In this document: piece by piece, positions 43,601 to 51,848 of the stretch
How positions within the stretch are numbered: the stretch's first letter is position 1
How the letters are laid out: the number at the start of each line of letters is the position of its first letter
DNA from: Lacisediminimonas profundi
GTDB taxonomy: Bacteria; Pseudomonadota; Gammaproteobacteria; Burkholderiales; Burkholderiaceae_D
Direction of reading: 5' to 3'
Assembly (NCBI RefSeq): GCF_008831265.1
Contig: NZ_VTTH01000001.1
Location: 620,001 to 684,000, forward strand
DNA length: 64,000 nucleotides
Made by a program: the position numbers and the translations under genes
The notes under the pieces: generated by a model
Told to the model about the DNA's origin: nothing
Databases searched by the model: none
What the model saw: only the letters and a program-made list of their open reading frames with translations

Positions 43601-43684
43601 TGCGGAAGCGCCGATCCCGACGATGGGGAAGGGGCGACGAACGGAATTTTCGTTGTACGGCGTGTCGGAATTCGGTTCGTCCAT
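40673..43684 (-). CDS. CheB-CheR-PAS signalling chimera
   Basis: 1003 residues. CheB methylesterase domain (about 20-205; catalytic Ser in GIGASAGG, His in LHLSPKHES, Asp in GTGADGAMG), CheR methyltransferase (about 230-500; SAM site VPACSTGEEPYSIGML), a PAS region, a long coiled coil (about 650-760, repeats such as EELRASNEELQAINEEL), and two PAS domains (about 765-870 and 880-995). Homologues usually continue into a histidine kinase; this one stops right after the last PAS/PAC. It may modify or signal in a chemosensory-like pathway, but no che genes lie nearby. The start at 43684 begins directly before the CheB domain. Confidence 0.9.
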   Translation of the reverse strand: MDEPNSDTPYNENSVRRPFPIVGIGASAGGLQAIIRLLERLPADSGMAFVVVLHLSPKHESIANEVLQRATRMPVLQVMQPVAIEANHVYVIPPNRYLVMSDGMLRVEPQERPRGQNIAVDIFFRTLADTHLDRAIAVVLSGTGADGAMGAARIKDQGGIVIAQSPEDAEHSGMPEAALNSADFVLPVNEIPDKLLEIWRNAQKINLAHPTTGSTDNLDVRVSAAPASLEKVEVNLGTVIALLRSSTGHDFRHYKRATVLRRIERRMQVRGTVTLAEYCQLLKKDSNEPAALLKDMLIGVTNFFRDHEAFEALQRDVIPEIFRGKEGTDQVRVWVPACSTGEEPYSIGMLLIEHATLLPKPPEILVIASDIDERAIAIARAGIYAGAIVTEVSPGRLRQFFSREEERYRIRKLVRDRILFAAHNILRDPPFSRLDLISCRNLLIYLNRDVQTQVLEMFHFALNPGGYLFLGSSESADVVSNLFTPVDKKNHLYRAKSVSRQSRTVPTFPIWRDIVPPKVIGQPRARKHDFSIAEIHQRVLAQFAPPSVIVDSDANIVFMSDQVGRFLRHVGGEPSRNIVSLVLPELRLELRTALFQAQNISKGMEARRVELERGGHRYCVNMIVRPFHDNDAEADLVLITFDEVEQSAQPAMPKTADGKDPLLHQLEEELQRTKEQLQDTIEQSEVGTEELRASNEELQAINEELRSATEELETGKEELQSVNEELITVNYELRKKVEETSKVNDDLRNLITSTDIATLFVDRGMRIKRFTPRANDIFSIIPSDIGRSLLDITHRLEYPQLADDIASTLETLQPVERELPSNDGRFYIVRLLPYRTIEDKIDGAVMTFFDITRRRKAEENLRFGEESMRMMAESTRDYAIITSDLQGMVRTWNRGAQLIFGYTEAEMLGQSADILFLPEDRQKGIPQEDMRRAREEGRAEDERWHLHKDGNRLYCSGVLTPLLSVDADDNIDHGADALHGYAWILRDETRRMQSRDQRDATHS

Positions 43685-43917
43685 GGCAAAGCTTCAGATG
43701 GTCAAGCTTGCAAGTGTAGTGCATAAATTATGGTATCGGTCGCTTGCGTCCGCAAGTGCCCGTTTGCAACCTTGAATTTTCTGCTTGCTGTGGGCTACCG
43801 TTCAAAAATGCTTCGGCGTAGACTTGATTCAGATCTGGGAATCGATTCCTTAGCCGGGAGGACAATTGCTAATGGGCGTAATGCATGGGGGCAGCAATGT
43901 TTCTTCTTAGAGAGTTG

Positions 43918-44313
43918 ATGTCGGAAGTGTCTGACCTTGAGGCCATCGAGGCCACGCGCATCAAGATAATTGGATTGATCTCACGCGAACTCGCTCGACT
44001 GAACACGTCCATGAGCGATTGGCAGAAAATTCAATTCTCCAATGCGATCGGGGCATTGTTGATGAACGTAATGTCGTTCGAGCAGCCGACAGTGGCGTGG
44101 TTACGGCTTTGCCTGGTCGATGTCGAAAAGGCGCTTTTTGTAGTCGATGGAATCGAGGTCAAGAAAATCGAATACGCTCAAGCACCGGATTATGATGAGC
44201 TTGTCCTGGCGCTGCAGTCGGTGGTGGAGCATCTGAACTTGCTGCGCACGACTGGCAAGCCCATTGAAATCATGGCGGAAGTCGTCAATTTGAAGAGTCG
44301 CCGGGTCAAGTAG
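43918..44313 (+). CDS. Hypothetical helical protein
   Basis: 131 residues from the ATG at 43918; in-frame ATGs at 43885 and 43897 would add 11 or 7 residues. No signal peptide or membrane helix. It is predicted mostly helical (IEATRIKIIGLISRELARLN; YDELVLALQSVVEHLNLLR). I recognise no family. It is divergent from the CheB-CheR gene; a good GGGAGG site at about 43857 serves an out-of-frame 12-codon ATG (43872), so the true start is uncertain. Confidence 0.55.
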   Translation: MSEVSDLEAIEATRIKIIGLISRELARLNTSMSDWQKIQFSNAIGALLMNVMSFEQPTVAWLRLCLVDVEKALFVVDGIEVKKIEYAQAPDYDELVLALQSVVEHLNLLRTTGKPIEIMAEVVNLKSRRVK

Positions 44314-44368
44314 CAAGGGATCCCCTGAATGCAGGCAATGCTTGGCCACGCTGCCGCCGCGAGCGGAA

Positions 44369-44422
44369 TCAGCGCCGGCGATGCTTCTTGTTCTCGTACA
44401 TGAACTTGTCCGCTTGTTTCAT
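44369..44422 (-). pseudogene. C-terminal fragment of a GGDEF protein
   Basis: The minus-strand frame reads MKQADKFMYENKKHRRR then stop. The string ADKFMY..K..RR is the usual last stretch of GGDEF domains (A(D/N)xAMYxAKxxGR). No other part of a GGDEF gene adjoins; the ald stop codon lies 7 bp upstream. It looks like the leftover end of a deleted diguanylate cyclase gene. Confidence 0.5.
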
Positions 44423-44428
44423 CCTGGC

Positions 44429-45544
44429 TCAGGCGTCCAGCGCCAGCGGCGCGACATGCTGGTAGCCCAGATCCTTCGCCACCGCTTCGCAGGTCACATG
44501 GCCCATGGCGATGTTCAGCCCATTGCGCAAGTGAACGTCCTGCTCGACGGCCGCGCGCCATCCCTTGTCGGCCAGCGCCAGTCCATGCGCGAGGGTTGCA
44601 TTGTTCAGTGCCAGGGTCGAGGTCCTGGCGACCGCACTGGGCATGTTGGCGACACAGTAATGGACCACACCCTCCAGCACGTAGGTGGGTTGTGCGTGGG
44701 TCGTCGGATGCGAGGTTTCGAAGCAGCCTCCCTGGTCGATGGCGACATCGACGATCACGCTTCCTGGCTTCATCGAGGCAAGCATCTGGCGAGAAACCAG
44801 CTTGGGCGTGGCGGCGCCGGGCAACAGCACGCCGCCGATCACCACGTCCGCAGCCCGAATCGCCTCTTCGATGGCGGTCGAGGTCGAATAGCTGGTGGAG
44901 ATCCGGTTGCCGAAGGCCAGGTCGAGCTGGCGCAGCCGGTCAAGGTTCCTGTCAATGACGGTCACGCGCGCACCCAGGCCAACTGCCATTTGCATGGCGT
45001 GGGTGCCGACCACCCCCGCGCCTAGCACGACCACGTGTGCCGCCGGCACGCCGGCGACGCCGCCGATCAGCACGCCCATGCCGCCGCTGGGTCTCTCCAG
45101 GCAAGCCGCCGCCGCCTGGATCGACAGGCGACCCGCGACCTCGCTCATCGGCGCCAGCAAGGGCAGGCCGCCGCCGGGACCGGTAATGGTCTCGTAGGCA
45201 AAGCAGATGGCGCCCGACTTCAACAAATCAGCGGCTTGTGCCGGGTCTGCTGCCAGGTGCAGGTAGGCGTAAAGAATCTGGCCCTGCTGCAGCATGGCGC
45301 GCTCCGAAGGCTGCGGTTCCTTTACCTTCACGATCATCTGTGCCTGGGCAAAGACGGACGCCGCATCGGGCAGGATGCGCGCGCCTGCAGCCTCGTACTG
45401 TGCGTCGGTCAGGCCGATCGGAGTGCCGGCGCCGGTCTGAACCAGTACCTGGTGACCGTGCGCGACGAACTCCCGTGCGCTTGCGGGCGTCAGGCCGACC
45501 CGGTACTCGTGGGCCTTGATCTCTGTGGGGACTCCGATCCGCAT
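44429..45544 (-). CDS. ald: Alanine dehydrogenase
   Basis: 371 residues, the usual length. N-terminal MRIGVPTEIKAHEYRVGLTP, catalytic Lys in IVKVKEPQ, His in LYAYLHLAAD, and the NAD site VVVLGAGVVGTHAMQMA. It interconverts L-alanine and pyruvate + ammonium. CGGAGC stands upstream of the ATG at 45544; an ATG seven codons earlier (45565) is possible. Confidence 0.95.
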   Translation of the reverse strand: MRIGVPTEIKAHEYRVGLTPASAREFVAHGHQVLVQTGAGTPIGLTDAQYEAAGARILPDAASVFAQAQMIVKVKEPQPSERAMLQQGQILYAYLHLAADPAQAADLLKSGAICFAYETITGPGGGLPLLAPMSEVAGRLSIQAAAACLERPSGGMGVLIGGVAGVPAAHVVVLGAGVVGTHAMQMAVGLGARVTVIDRNLDRLRQLDLAFGNRISTSYSTSTAIEEAIRAADVVIGGVLLPGAATPKLVSRQMLASMKPGSVIVDVAIDQGGCFETSHPTTHAQPTYVLEGVVHYCVANMPSAVARTSTLALNNATLAHGLALADKGWRAAVEQDVHLRNGLNIAMGHVTCEAVAKDLGYQHVAPLALDA

Positions 45545-45793
45545 GGATTGCTCCGTATGGTTCATCTGGCCGTGCTATCGGCGGGCATGCTGGCATCGTC
45601 ATTGTGCGTCATTCGAGCGTACACGGATTGGAGCCATATCACTGCCTGTCGCCGCCCGTTCCAGGTTCTGCATCGCGCAGCTTGGACTGATGCGCCTGTT
45701 GCTGGTGGCTGTCGAAGAGCAGGAGTCCTGCAACAAATTTGCAGGTCGAGACAGAGGGGCGAGGGCGTGAATTCCTGTCGTCAATGGGCATCC

Positions 45794-45826
45794 TTGACAC
45801 CCAAAAACTGGTCAACTAATATCTAG
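45794..45826 (+). promoter_or_regulatory. Promoter and candidate GntR operator of the Bug gene
   Basis: TTGACA (45794-45799), 17 bp, then TAATAT (45817-45822) form a near-consensus sigma-70 promoter. CTGGTCAACTAATATCTAG (45808-45826) covers the -10 box and matches a 19-bp element before the gntR gene at 15 positions, so it is the likely regulator site. Confidence 0.7.
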
Positions 45827-45951
45827 TCGTCCAGTTTGCGTGCGCTTGCCAATTCATTGGATCGCATGGGGCAAGGCGAACCGTACTGGTGTTTGCGCAG
45901 TGTCCTGTCACTGCCACCAACGGTGGCCAAAGACCAGGAGACAAGAAAAAA

Positions 45952-46932
45952 ATGACAAGGACGCGCAGACAGTTTCTCGCAGCAGCCGCCGGAATTGCGG
46001 CCAGCACGGTATTGCCAGGTGCCCATGCCGCCGCGTACCCGGAAAAGCCCGTCACAATCGTCGTGGCTTATCCGCCCGGTGGGCAAAATGATGTGGCGGC
46101 GCGCATCGCCGGCCAAGGCTTGTCGAGCCACTTCAATCAATCCGTCATCGTGGAGAACCGCGCGGGCGCGGGCGGCATTATCGGTGCGCAGGCGGTAGCC
46201 AAGGCTGCGCCGGACGGCTATACCTTCCTGCTGGTCGCCATCAATCATTCGATCCTGACGGCGCTCAAACCCAACATGCCCTACAACCTGGAAAAGGATT
46301 TCGCGCCGGTCGGCATGGTGGCCGCATTTCCGATCATCCTTGTCACCAATCCCTCGCTCCCCTTTACTTCGGTAACCGACCTCATTGCCTACGCCAAAGC
46401 CAATCCGAACAAGCTGACCTACGGGTCTTCCGGCGCGGGAGGGGGAACCCATATGGCGGCAGAACTGTTCTGCAATTTGACCGGTGTGAAAATGCTGCAT
46501 GTGCCGTACAAAGGCAGCGCGCCGGCGATCGCCGATTTGCTGGGCGGCCATGTTCAGGTGATGTTTGCCGACTCGCCGTCGGCGCTGCCTCACGTCAAGA
46601 GTGGCAAGCTGCGGGCATTGGGGATTTCTTCCCGCACCCGATCCGCGCTGGTGCCAGACCTGCCCACCATTGCCGAAGCGGGAGTGCGCGGGTATGAAGC
46701 GAATTCATGGGTAGGCCTGGCAGCCCCGGCTGGCACCCCGGCCGCGATCATCAACAAGGTCAGCGCAGACCTGGCGCTGTCGCTGAACGACCCGGCGCTC
46801 AAGGCGCGCTTGCTGGCGATCGGCGGCGAGCCGATGCCCGGCAGTGCGCAACAATTTGGCGCATTCATTCAGTCAGAGAATGCCAAATGGGCGAAGATCG
46901 TGAAGGAAGGGAATATACGGCAGCTGGAGTAA
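45952..46932 (+). CDS. Bug-family substrate-binding protein (Tat-type signal)
   Basis: 326 residues. The signal peptide starts TRTRRQFLAAAAG, with a twin-arginine motif, then the Bug fold (YPEKPVTIVVAYPPGGQND, ENRAGAGGIIGAQ, HVPYKGSAPAIAD, LPTIAEAGV). It binds an unknown carboxylate-type solute in the periplasm. GGAG is 11 bp before the ATG. The gntR gene downstream is convergent, and both seem to share an operator, so the GntR protein probably controls this gene. Confidence 0.9.
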   Translation: MTRTRRQFLAAAAGIAASTVLPGAHAAAYPEKPVTIVVAYPPGGQNDVAARIAGQGLSSHFNQSVIVENRAGAGGIIGAQAVAKAAPDGYTFLLVAINHSILTALKPNMPYNLEKDFAPVGMVAAFPIILVTNPSLPFTSVTDLIAYAKANPNKLTYGSSGAGGGTHMAAELFCNLTGVKMLHVPYKGSAPAIADLLGGHVQVMFADSPSALPHVKSGKLRALGISSRTRSALVPDLPTIAEAGVRGYEANSWVGLAAPAGTPAAIINKVSADLALSLNDPALKARLLAIGGEPMPGSAQQFGAFIQSENAKWAKIVKEGNIRQLE

Positions 46933-46974
46933 AAATCGGGGCTGAAGTTCGGGGCTCAGATGCGGGACTGGCCA

Positions 46975-47631
46975 TCACCTGCTTTGTGGGTAAGAGGGCA
47001 TGGATTTGAATGTCTCGGCGATTTTCCCGATATGCCGTGCCATTGCGGCTGCGGCAGAATCCTCATCCCGCCGCTCCATCGCGCTCAAGATGTCGTCCAT
47101 TTCACGCAGCGACTCGGTGACCCGGCCGGGGAGCGTGGCGGTGACTGCCCGCACCCAGCTGATCTGATCCTTCAGGTTCAAAAGAATCGCTTGAATGCGG
47201 CGATTACCCGCTGCCTCGTAGATGGTGGAATGAAAGCGGGTATCGAGCGCGGTAAATTCGGGAATATGGTTTTCGAGGGGCTTGCGCTTGAGCTTGTCGA
47301 ACATCTTGCGCAGTTCCTGAAGCTGGGCGGCAGTCAGCCTGGTGGTTGCCGTACGCGTCGCATGTACCTCCAGCACACCTCGCAACTCGGAAAGTTCTTC
47401 AAGTTCGGCTGCTTCCAGCATACGGACAAACGTGCCGCTCTGCGGCATGACCCGTACCCAGTTCTCGCTTTCCAGGCGGGCCAGGGCGGTTCGGATCGGT
47501 GACCTGCCGACATTCAGATCGCTTGCCAGGCGGACTTCGGATAGCTTTTCTCCCGGCCGATAGGTCAAATCCAGAATGGCTTGCTTGATCCTGATATAGG
47601 CCATGTCGGCAGGGGATTGGATGGGCAGCAT
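46975..47631 (-). CDS. GntR-family (FadR/FCD) transcriptional regulator
   Basis: 218 residues. Winged helix at 8-75 (YIRIKQAILDLTYRPGEKLSEVRLASDLNVGRSPIRTALARLE) and an all-helical FCD ligand domain (80-210) with candidate metal ligands Asp/His in LDTRFHSTIYEA and His in MARHIGKIAE. FCD regulators usually bind small organic acids and repress transport/catabolism genes. Convergent with the Bug gene. Confidence 0.92.
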   Translation of the reverse strand: MLPIQSPADMAYIRIKQAILDLTYRPGEKLSEVRLASDLNVGRSPIRTALARLESENWVRVMPQSGTFVRMLEAAELEELSELRGVLEVHATRTATTRLTAAQLQELRKMFDKLKRKPLENHIPEFTALDTRFHSTIYEAAGNRRIQAILLNLKDQISWVRAVTATLPGRVTESLREMDDILSAMERRDEDSAAAAMARHIGKIAETFKSMPSYPQSR

Positions 47632-47671
47632 AAGTCGCTTGTCAGAGAAAAAAATCGCATTGCATTGAGTG

Positions 47672-47690
47672 CTAAATGCTAGTTGACTAG
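47672..47690 (-). promoter_or_regulatory. Candidate autoregulatory operator of the gntR gene
   Basis: On the minus strand the site reads CTAGTCAACTAGCATTTAG, close to the element overlapping the Bug promoter (CTGGTCAACTAATATCTAG). It lies 41 bp before the gntR start. Confidence 0.65.
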
Positions 47691-47831
47691 TTGTGCGGGG
47701 TCAACCAGTGCTTCAACATCAGCTGCCATACGACATGCGGTTTTCTGGCCGCCCATCCTCCTTTGCCAGCCCCGAATGGTAGATATACGGGGTGCATCAA
47801 GCCGGCGCCGCTGAAATGGTATTCTTTCCGC

Positions 47832-49130
47832 ATGGAAAGAGAGACGCACAATTTGTTGAACAATTACGTCGACCTCCTGCTCGATGCCGTGCTTCTGGTC
47901 GATGTCCAGGGGCGGGTTGTTCACGTCAATGCGGCCTGCGAGCGAATATTCGGCTATACGCCTGACGAGTTGATCGGCCAGCCCATGATCGAGTTCGTCA
48001 TGCCGGAAGACCGGGCGAGGACCCTGGAAGAGGCCAAGCATGTCATGGCCGGGCATCCGAGGATCGGTTTCGAAAACCGCTACATCCGGAAAGACGGTAA
48101 GCCGGTGCATATCATGTGGTCTGTGCAGTGGTCCGAAGCCGACCAGATGCGGATAGGCGTGGCGCGGGATGTCACTGAACTGAAGCGCACAGAAGCGAGG
48201 CAATCCGCGATTTATGCCATTTCGGAAGCCGCGCAGAACGCGACCGATCTCCAGGCTCTGTTCAAGGAAATCTACAAAATAGCGGCAGAACTCATGCCGG
48301 TCGCCGGGTTTGCGGTGGCGATCCTTGATCGGCGATCCGGGCGGCTTGCCTTCCCGTGCCAGTTGGACAGGAATGGCAGCTCGCGCGTTCTTGACGAGGA
48401 GGCGGCGAGCACCTATTGCGCCGAGGTATTCCGTAGTGGCAATCCGATGCTGCTGCCCGGTGAGGTCTTGGCCGGCAGCGAAGAGTATTGCCTGGCGATG
48501 CCGCTGATCACACCGAACGAGACGATTGGGGTTCTGATCTTGAGCAGCTGCACGCCCTACGGCGAAAAAGATACCGAATTACTGAATTTCGTCTCCTCGC
48601 AGATAGCCAGGGCGATCGAACGCAAGCAATTGCATGCCGAACTCCTGCAGGCGGCTCGATATGACGAGCTGACAGGCCTGCCGAACAGGCGCCTTTTCCA
48701 CGAGCGGATGAGCCTGGCCTTGGCACGATCCCGCCGCAAGAAGAGCCAACTCGCCTTGCTTTACCTCGACGTCGACGATTTCAAGGAGGTCAATGACTCG
48801 CTGGGGCACGGGGTGGGTGATCTGGTGCTTCGCGAGGTTGCTACGCGATTACAGAATTGTGTGCGTGAATCGGACCTGGTTTCCAGGATCGGTGGCGACG
48901 AGTTTGTGGTTCTGCTGGAGGAGATCTCCTGCATGGATAACGCGCAGCTCGTAGCAGGCAAGATCAGGACCGCGCTGAGTCATCCGATCGTTGTCGATGA
49001 TTCGATCCTGGTGATCGTGGCGAGCATCGGAATCGCCCTGTGTCCGCCGGACGGCATTGAAACCGAGCAGCTGCTGGATCAAGCCGACAGGGCGATGTAC
49101 ATGGACAAAAGGGCCCGGCTCCAGGGCTGA
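47832..49130 (+). CDS. Cytoplasmic PAS-GAF-GGDEF diguanylate cyclase
   Basis: 432 residues, no membrane helix. PAS (about 8-118), GAF (about 125-265) and GGDEF (about 275-430) with an intact motif (SRIGGDEFVVLL) and substrate-binding residues (YLDVDDFKEVND). It should synthesise c-di-GMP in response to a cytoplasmic signal. The start at 47832 opens directly into the PAS domain; the longer frame upstream overlaps the gntR promoter. Confidence 0.9.
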   Translation: MERETHNLLNNYVDLLLDAVLLVDVQGRVVHVNAACERIFGYTPDELIGQPMIEFVMPEDRARTLEEAKHVMAGHPRIGFENRYIRKDGKPVHIMWSVQWSEADQMRIGVARDVTELKRTEARQSAIYAISEAAQNATDLQALFKEIYKIAAELMPVAGFAVAILDRRSGRLAFPCQLDRNGSSRVLDEEAASTYCAEVFRSGNPMLLPGEVLAGSEEYCLAMPLITPNETIGVLILSSCTPYGEKDTELLNFVSSQIARAIERKQLHAELLQAARYDELTGLPNRRLFHERMSLALARSRRKKSQLALLYLDVDDFKEVNDSLGHGVGDLVLREVATRLQNCVRESDLVSRIGGDEFVVLLEEISCMDNAQLVAGKIRTALSHPIVVDDSILVIVASIGIALCPPDGIETEQLLDQADRAMYMDKRARLQG

Positions 49131-49158
49131 GCATTACCCGGGGATTCGGGTAATGCTC
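49129..49158. terminator. Bidirectional hairpin between convergent genes
   Basis: GAGCATTACCCG (49129-49140) and CGGGTAATGCTC (49147-49158) form a perfect 12-bp stem with a 6-base loop just between the GGDEF stop and the end of the flavoprotein gene. Confidence 0.75.
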
Positions 49159-49185
49159 ATGGCTACGGGCGGGGGAGATCGCTCC

Positions 49186-50520
49186 TTAGCCGGCAGCGAA
49201 GTCTTCAATCATGGTCGCGTACCAACGCAGGTCTTCTTCCCAGAGTTGCTTGCGCCGCTCGTGGTCATCGACCTGGGTCTGGATCAGATGACCTTCGGGC
49301 CCCATTTTGTAGTCGAACTGGACGCTGATGGCCTCCAGCGGCTCGGTATTGACCAGCATGTAGCAGAGGTTGTCGATGATGACCGGTTTCATGGCTTGCT
49401 CTTTGGCCTGCTGAGCGATGTATTGCGCCACACTGCGCCCCATCCGGTTGGCCACATGGCCGCTCTTCGGATAATGCCCGAACTGTGGAGAAACCGCGCC
49501 CACGCTATCGCCAATCACGAAAACGTTCGGATCATCTTTCAGGTTGTAATACTCCGGATGAACGGCTGCCCAAGTGCTGGGTTTGCCGTCAGGCGTCTTG
49601 CCGATCGCTCCCATCTTCCACACCAGGTCTGCAGCCTGATGGTGGCCCATGAAGATCGCGTCATCAAACTTGAAATCGCCCGCGGTGGTCTTTACCACGC
49701 GATTGAACGGGTCCAGTTCCTTGACGCGCGCATTTGGCACATGCGTGATGATGTCATCGTACAAGTCTTCAAAGGCCAGTTTGTATCCGGCGCCGATCGG
49801 AGCAATCCTCGGCTTCGGATCCAGGATCAGGATTTTTGCCGGGATCTTGTTCCGCTGAAAATACGCGGCGATCAGGCAAGCCCTTTCGTACGGAGAGGGC
49901 GGGCAGCGATGCGGCGGGGGCGGCAAGGTCATGACAAAAGTGCCGCCCTTGAATGACTTGATCTTCTGCTTCAGTGCCAGGTGCTCGGCGCTCGGGACAT
50001 AGGCACTTGAATAATGGGTCAGCGTGTGCGAAATGGCCTTCCGGTCATTGCCAAACCAGGGCTCATAGCTCACGCGGATGCCCGCAGATACGACCAGCCA
50101 GTCATAGTCCAGATGACCTTGGGCCGTATGCACGCGTTTTTTATCACGGTCAATGTCCGTGATCTCTGTCTGGATGTAGGTATAGCCCCATCGGCGGGCC
50201 GGGCCAGTGTAGGAGTGAACCAGGAACTGCGTGTCCACCACATCGATCAGCCATTTGTTGCTGAGCGGGCAGGACCAGAAGATCGGATTTTTCTCGACCA
50301 GGACGACTTCCAGGTCTGGAGCGGTCTGGCGCAGATGTTTGGCGGTAGAGAGTCCACCCCATCCGCCGCCCAGCACGACAACCCGGCGCTTTTTGCCCTT
50401 GGGCATCAATTCGGATGTGGGGGAAAACAGGAAGGGCTGGGCCAGGGCAGGGAGGGGGACGGCGGAAAGCGCAGCCAGGGCTGCGGCTCCCTTGAGCAGG
50501 GAACGGCGTGCGGTTGTCAT
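49186..50520 (-). CDS. Flavocytochrome c sulfide dehydrogenase-type flavoprotein
   Basis: 444 residues. Tat-type signal (RRSLLKGAAALAALSAVPLPALA), FAD motif VVVLGGGWGGLSTAKHL, and the cysteines characteristic of FccB/SoxF: SCPLSN, RCPPSPYERA and DNLCYMLV; the C-terminal part fits the FCSD flavin-binding domain. It probably oxidises sulfide or a related sulfur species in the periplasm. No cytochrome subunit (FccA) adjoins, so the electron acceptor is unknown. Confidence 0.85.
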   Translation of the reverse strand: MTTARRSLLKGAAALAALSAVPLPALAQPFLFSPTSELMPKGKKRRVVVLGGGWGGLSTAKHLRQTAPDLEVVLVEKNPIFWSCPLSNKWLIDVVDTQFLVHSYTGPARRWGYTYIQTEITDIDRDKKRVHTAQGHLDYDWLVVSAGIRVSYEPWFGNDRKAISHTLTHYSSAYVPSAEHLALKQKIKSFKGGTFVMTLPPPPHRCPPSPYERACLIAAYFQRNKIPAKILILDPKPRIAPIGAGYKLAFEDLYDDIITHVPNARVKELDPFNRVVKTTAGDFKFDDAIFMGHHQAADLVWKMGAIGKTPDGKPSTWAAVHPEYYNLKDDPNVFVIGDSVGAVSPQFGHYPKSGHVANRMGRSVAQYIAQQAKEQAMKPVIIDNLCYMLVNTEPLEAISVQFDYKMGPEGHLIQTQVDDHERRKQLWEEDLRWYATMIEDFAAG

Positions 50521-50665
50521 TTAAAAGGAGACTCCGATATGTTGTGAAAGACCTGTCGGCGCATACGAGGAGCAAAGCTCCAATGCCTCGAAAGCAGGCT
50601 GCTCCTGTTCTTGTCGAATGGAGCGGGCGAATCTTAACGCGAGAATGCACGAGCGGGGGCGATCC

Positions 50666-50685
50666 GGGGTCAGACTCGATATGAA
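50666..50685. repeat. Half copy of the palindrome family
   Basis: GGGGTCAGACTCGATATGAA is identical to the left arm of copy 3, but the right arm is missing. It lies 18 bp after the RIO-kinase stop codon (minus strand). Confidence 0.85.
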
Positions 50686-50703
50686 ACCGATTTATCCGCC
50701 CGT

Positions 50704-51549
50704 TCAGTCCTGATGCAGGCGCCGCTGCCGCTCTTCCTCTTCCTGCCGTGCGATCTCAATTTCGTGCAGCACCGCACCCACATCGGCCGACCGGGTTTCC
50801 GGCGCAACATGGCCGGTCAGCACCGTATCGGGCCGCAATAATCCGGCGCTGTACAGCGCCCAGATTTCCTTGCCGTACTGGTTGTTCGCAAGCTCGGGAG
50901 CAAAACGGCCCAGGCAGGCGTTCAGGTTGGCGACATCGCGCTCCAGCATTGCGCCGGCTTCAGTATTGCTGGCCGCGTAAATGGCCTGGGGCAGGTCGAT
51001 GATGACCGGGCCGTTCGCATCGACAAGAATGTTGAATTCCGAAAGGTCGCCGTGGATGATGCCGGCGCACAGCATCAGCACGACCTGGTGCAGCAGTTGT
51101 GCGTGGAATGCCCGTGCCTGTTCGGGACTGAGCTCGACGTCATTCAGGCGTGGCGCGGCATGGCCTTCGCCATCTGTGACGAGTTCCATCAGCAGCACGC
51201 CCTCGAAGCAGATATACGGCACAGGCACGCGTACGCCTGCGGCGGCCAGCCGGTAGAGCGCATCGACTTCGGCGTTCTGCCAGGCTTCCTCCTGCGTCTT
51301 GCGGCCGTACCGGGTCCCTTTTTCGATCGCCCGCGCCTGCCGGCTGTTCTTTACCTTGCGACCTTCCTGGTAGGACGCAGCCTGCCGAAAGCTGCGCTGG
51401 CTGGATTCCTTGTAGACCTTGGCGCAGCGGATGTCGTCGCCGCAGCGCACGACATAGACAGTGGCTTCCTTGCCGCTCATTAGCTGGCGCAGGACTGTGT
51501 CCACCAGACCCTCTTCGATCAGGGGCTGGAGACGTTTCGGGACTTTCAT
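50704..51549 (-). CDS. RIO-type serine/threonine protein kinase (PA4780-like)
   Basis: 281 residues. RIO-like kinase with a flexible N-terminus (PKRLQPLIEEGLVDTVLRQL), ATP-site SGKEATVYVV with Lys in CAKVYK, catalytic loop HGDLSEFNIL and metal-binding Asp in VIIDLPQAI. The length and layout match the bacterial PA4780-type kinases; targets are unknown. The ATG at 51549 is used; the longer frame runs through a palindrome and is an artefact. Confidence 0.9.
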   Translation of the reverse strand: MKVPKRLQPLIEEGLVDTVLRQLMSGKEATVYVVRCGDDIRCAKVYKESSQRSFRQAASYQEGRKVKNSRQARAIEKGTRYGRKTQEEAWQNAEVDALYRLAAAGVRVPVPYICFEGVLLMELVTDGEGHAAPRLNDVELSPEQARAFHAQLLHQVVLMLCAGIIHGDLSEFNILVDANGPVIIDLPQAIYAASNTEAGAMLERDVANLNACLGRFAPELANNQYGKEIWALYSAGLLRPDTVLTGHVAPETRSADVGAVLHEIEIARQEEEERQRRLHQD

Positions 51550-51634
51550 CTGGTGGGGGCTGCGGCGGCAAGGTGGCGGAGGGCGGATAGTACCATCCAG
51601 CGGTATTCGGCTTGCGCACGGCCCAAGTCTCGTT

Positions 51635-51696
51635 GGAACAAATGGGGTCAGACTCGATATAAACGCGTTCATATCGAGTCTGACCCCATTTGTTCC
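51635..51696. repeat. GGGGTCAGACTCGA palindrome, copy 5
   Basis: A 62-bp palindrome with one mismatched pair near the centre (TATAAACG against CGTTCATA) and outer edges GGAACAAAT/ATTTGTTCC. It lies between the RIO-kinase start and the DUF3597 gene. Confidence 0.95.
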
Positions 51697-51848
51697 CATT
51701 CTTCCGGAAAGTCGACGCGGGCTGACTTTTGTCACCGGCTCGATAGAACCCTTGCGTACCATGGTAGCGCGACCCGGTGCAAGAGATCCTGCCTATCCCG
51801 GCGGCCCCACAAGGTGCAGGGCTGCATCCACTTACAGGAGCAGTAGCC

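Noticed and set aside
43872-43910. 12-codon leader peptide ORF with a good ribosome binding site before the hypothetical gene
   Set aside because: Too short and compositionally unremarkable to call; it may simply reflect an uncertain start of the downstream gene.
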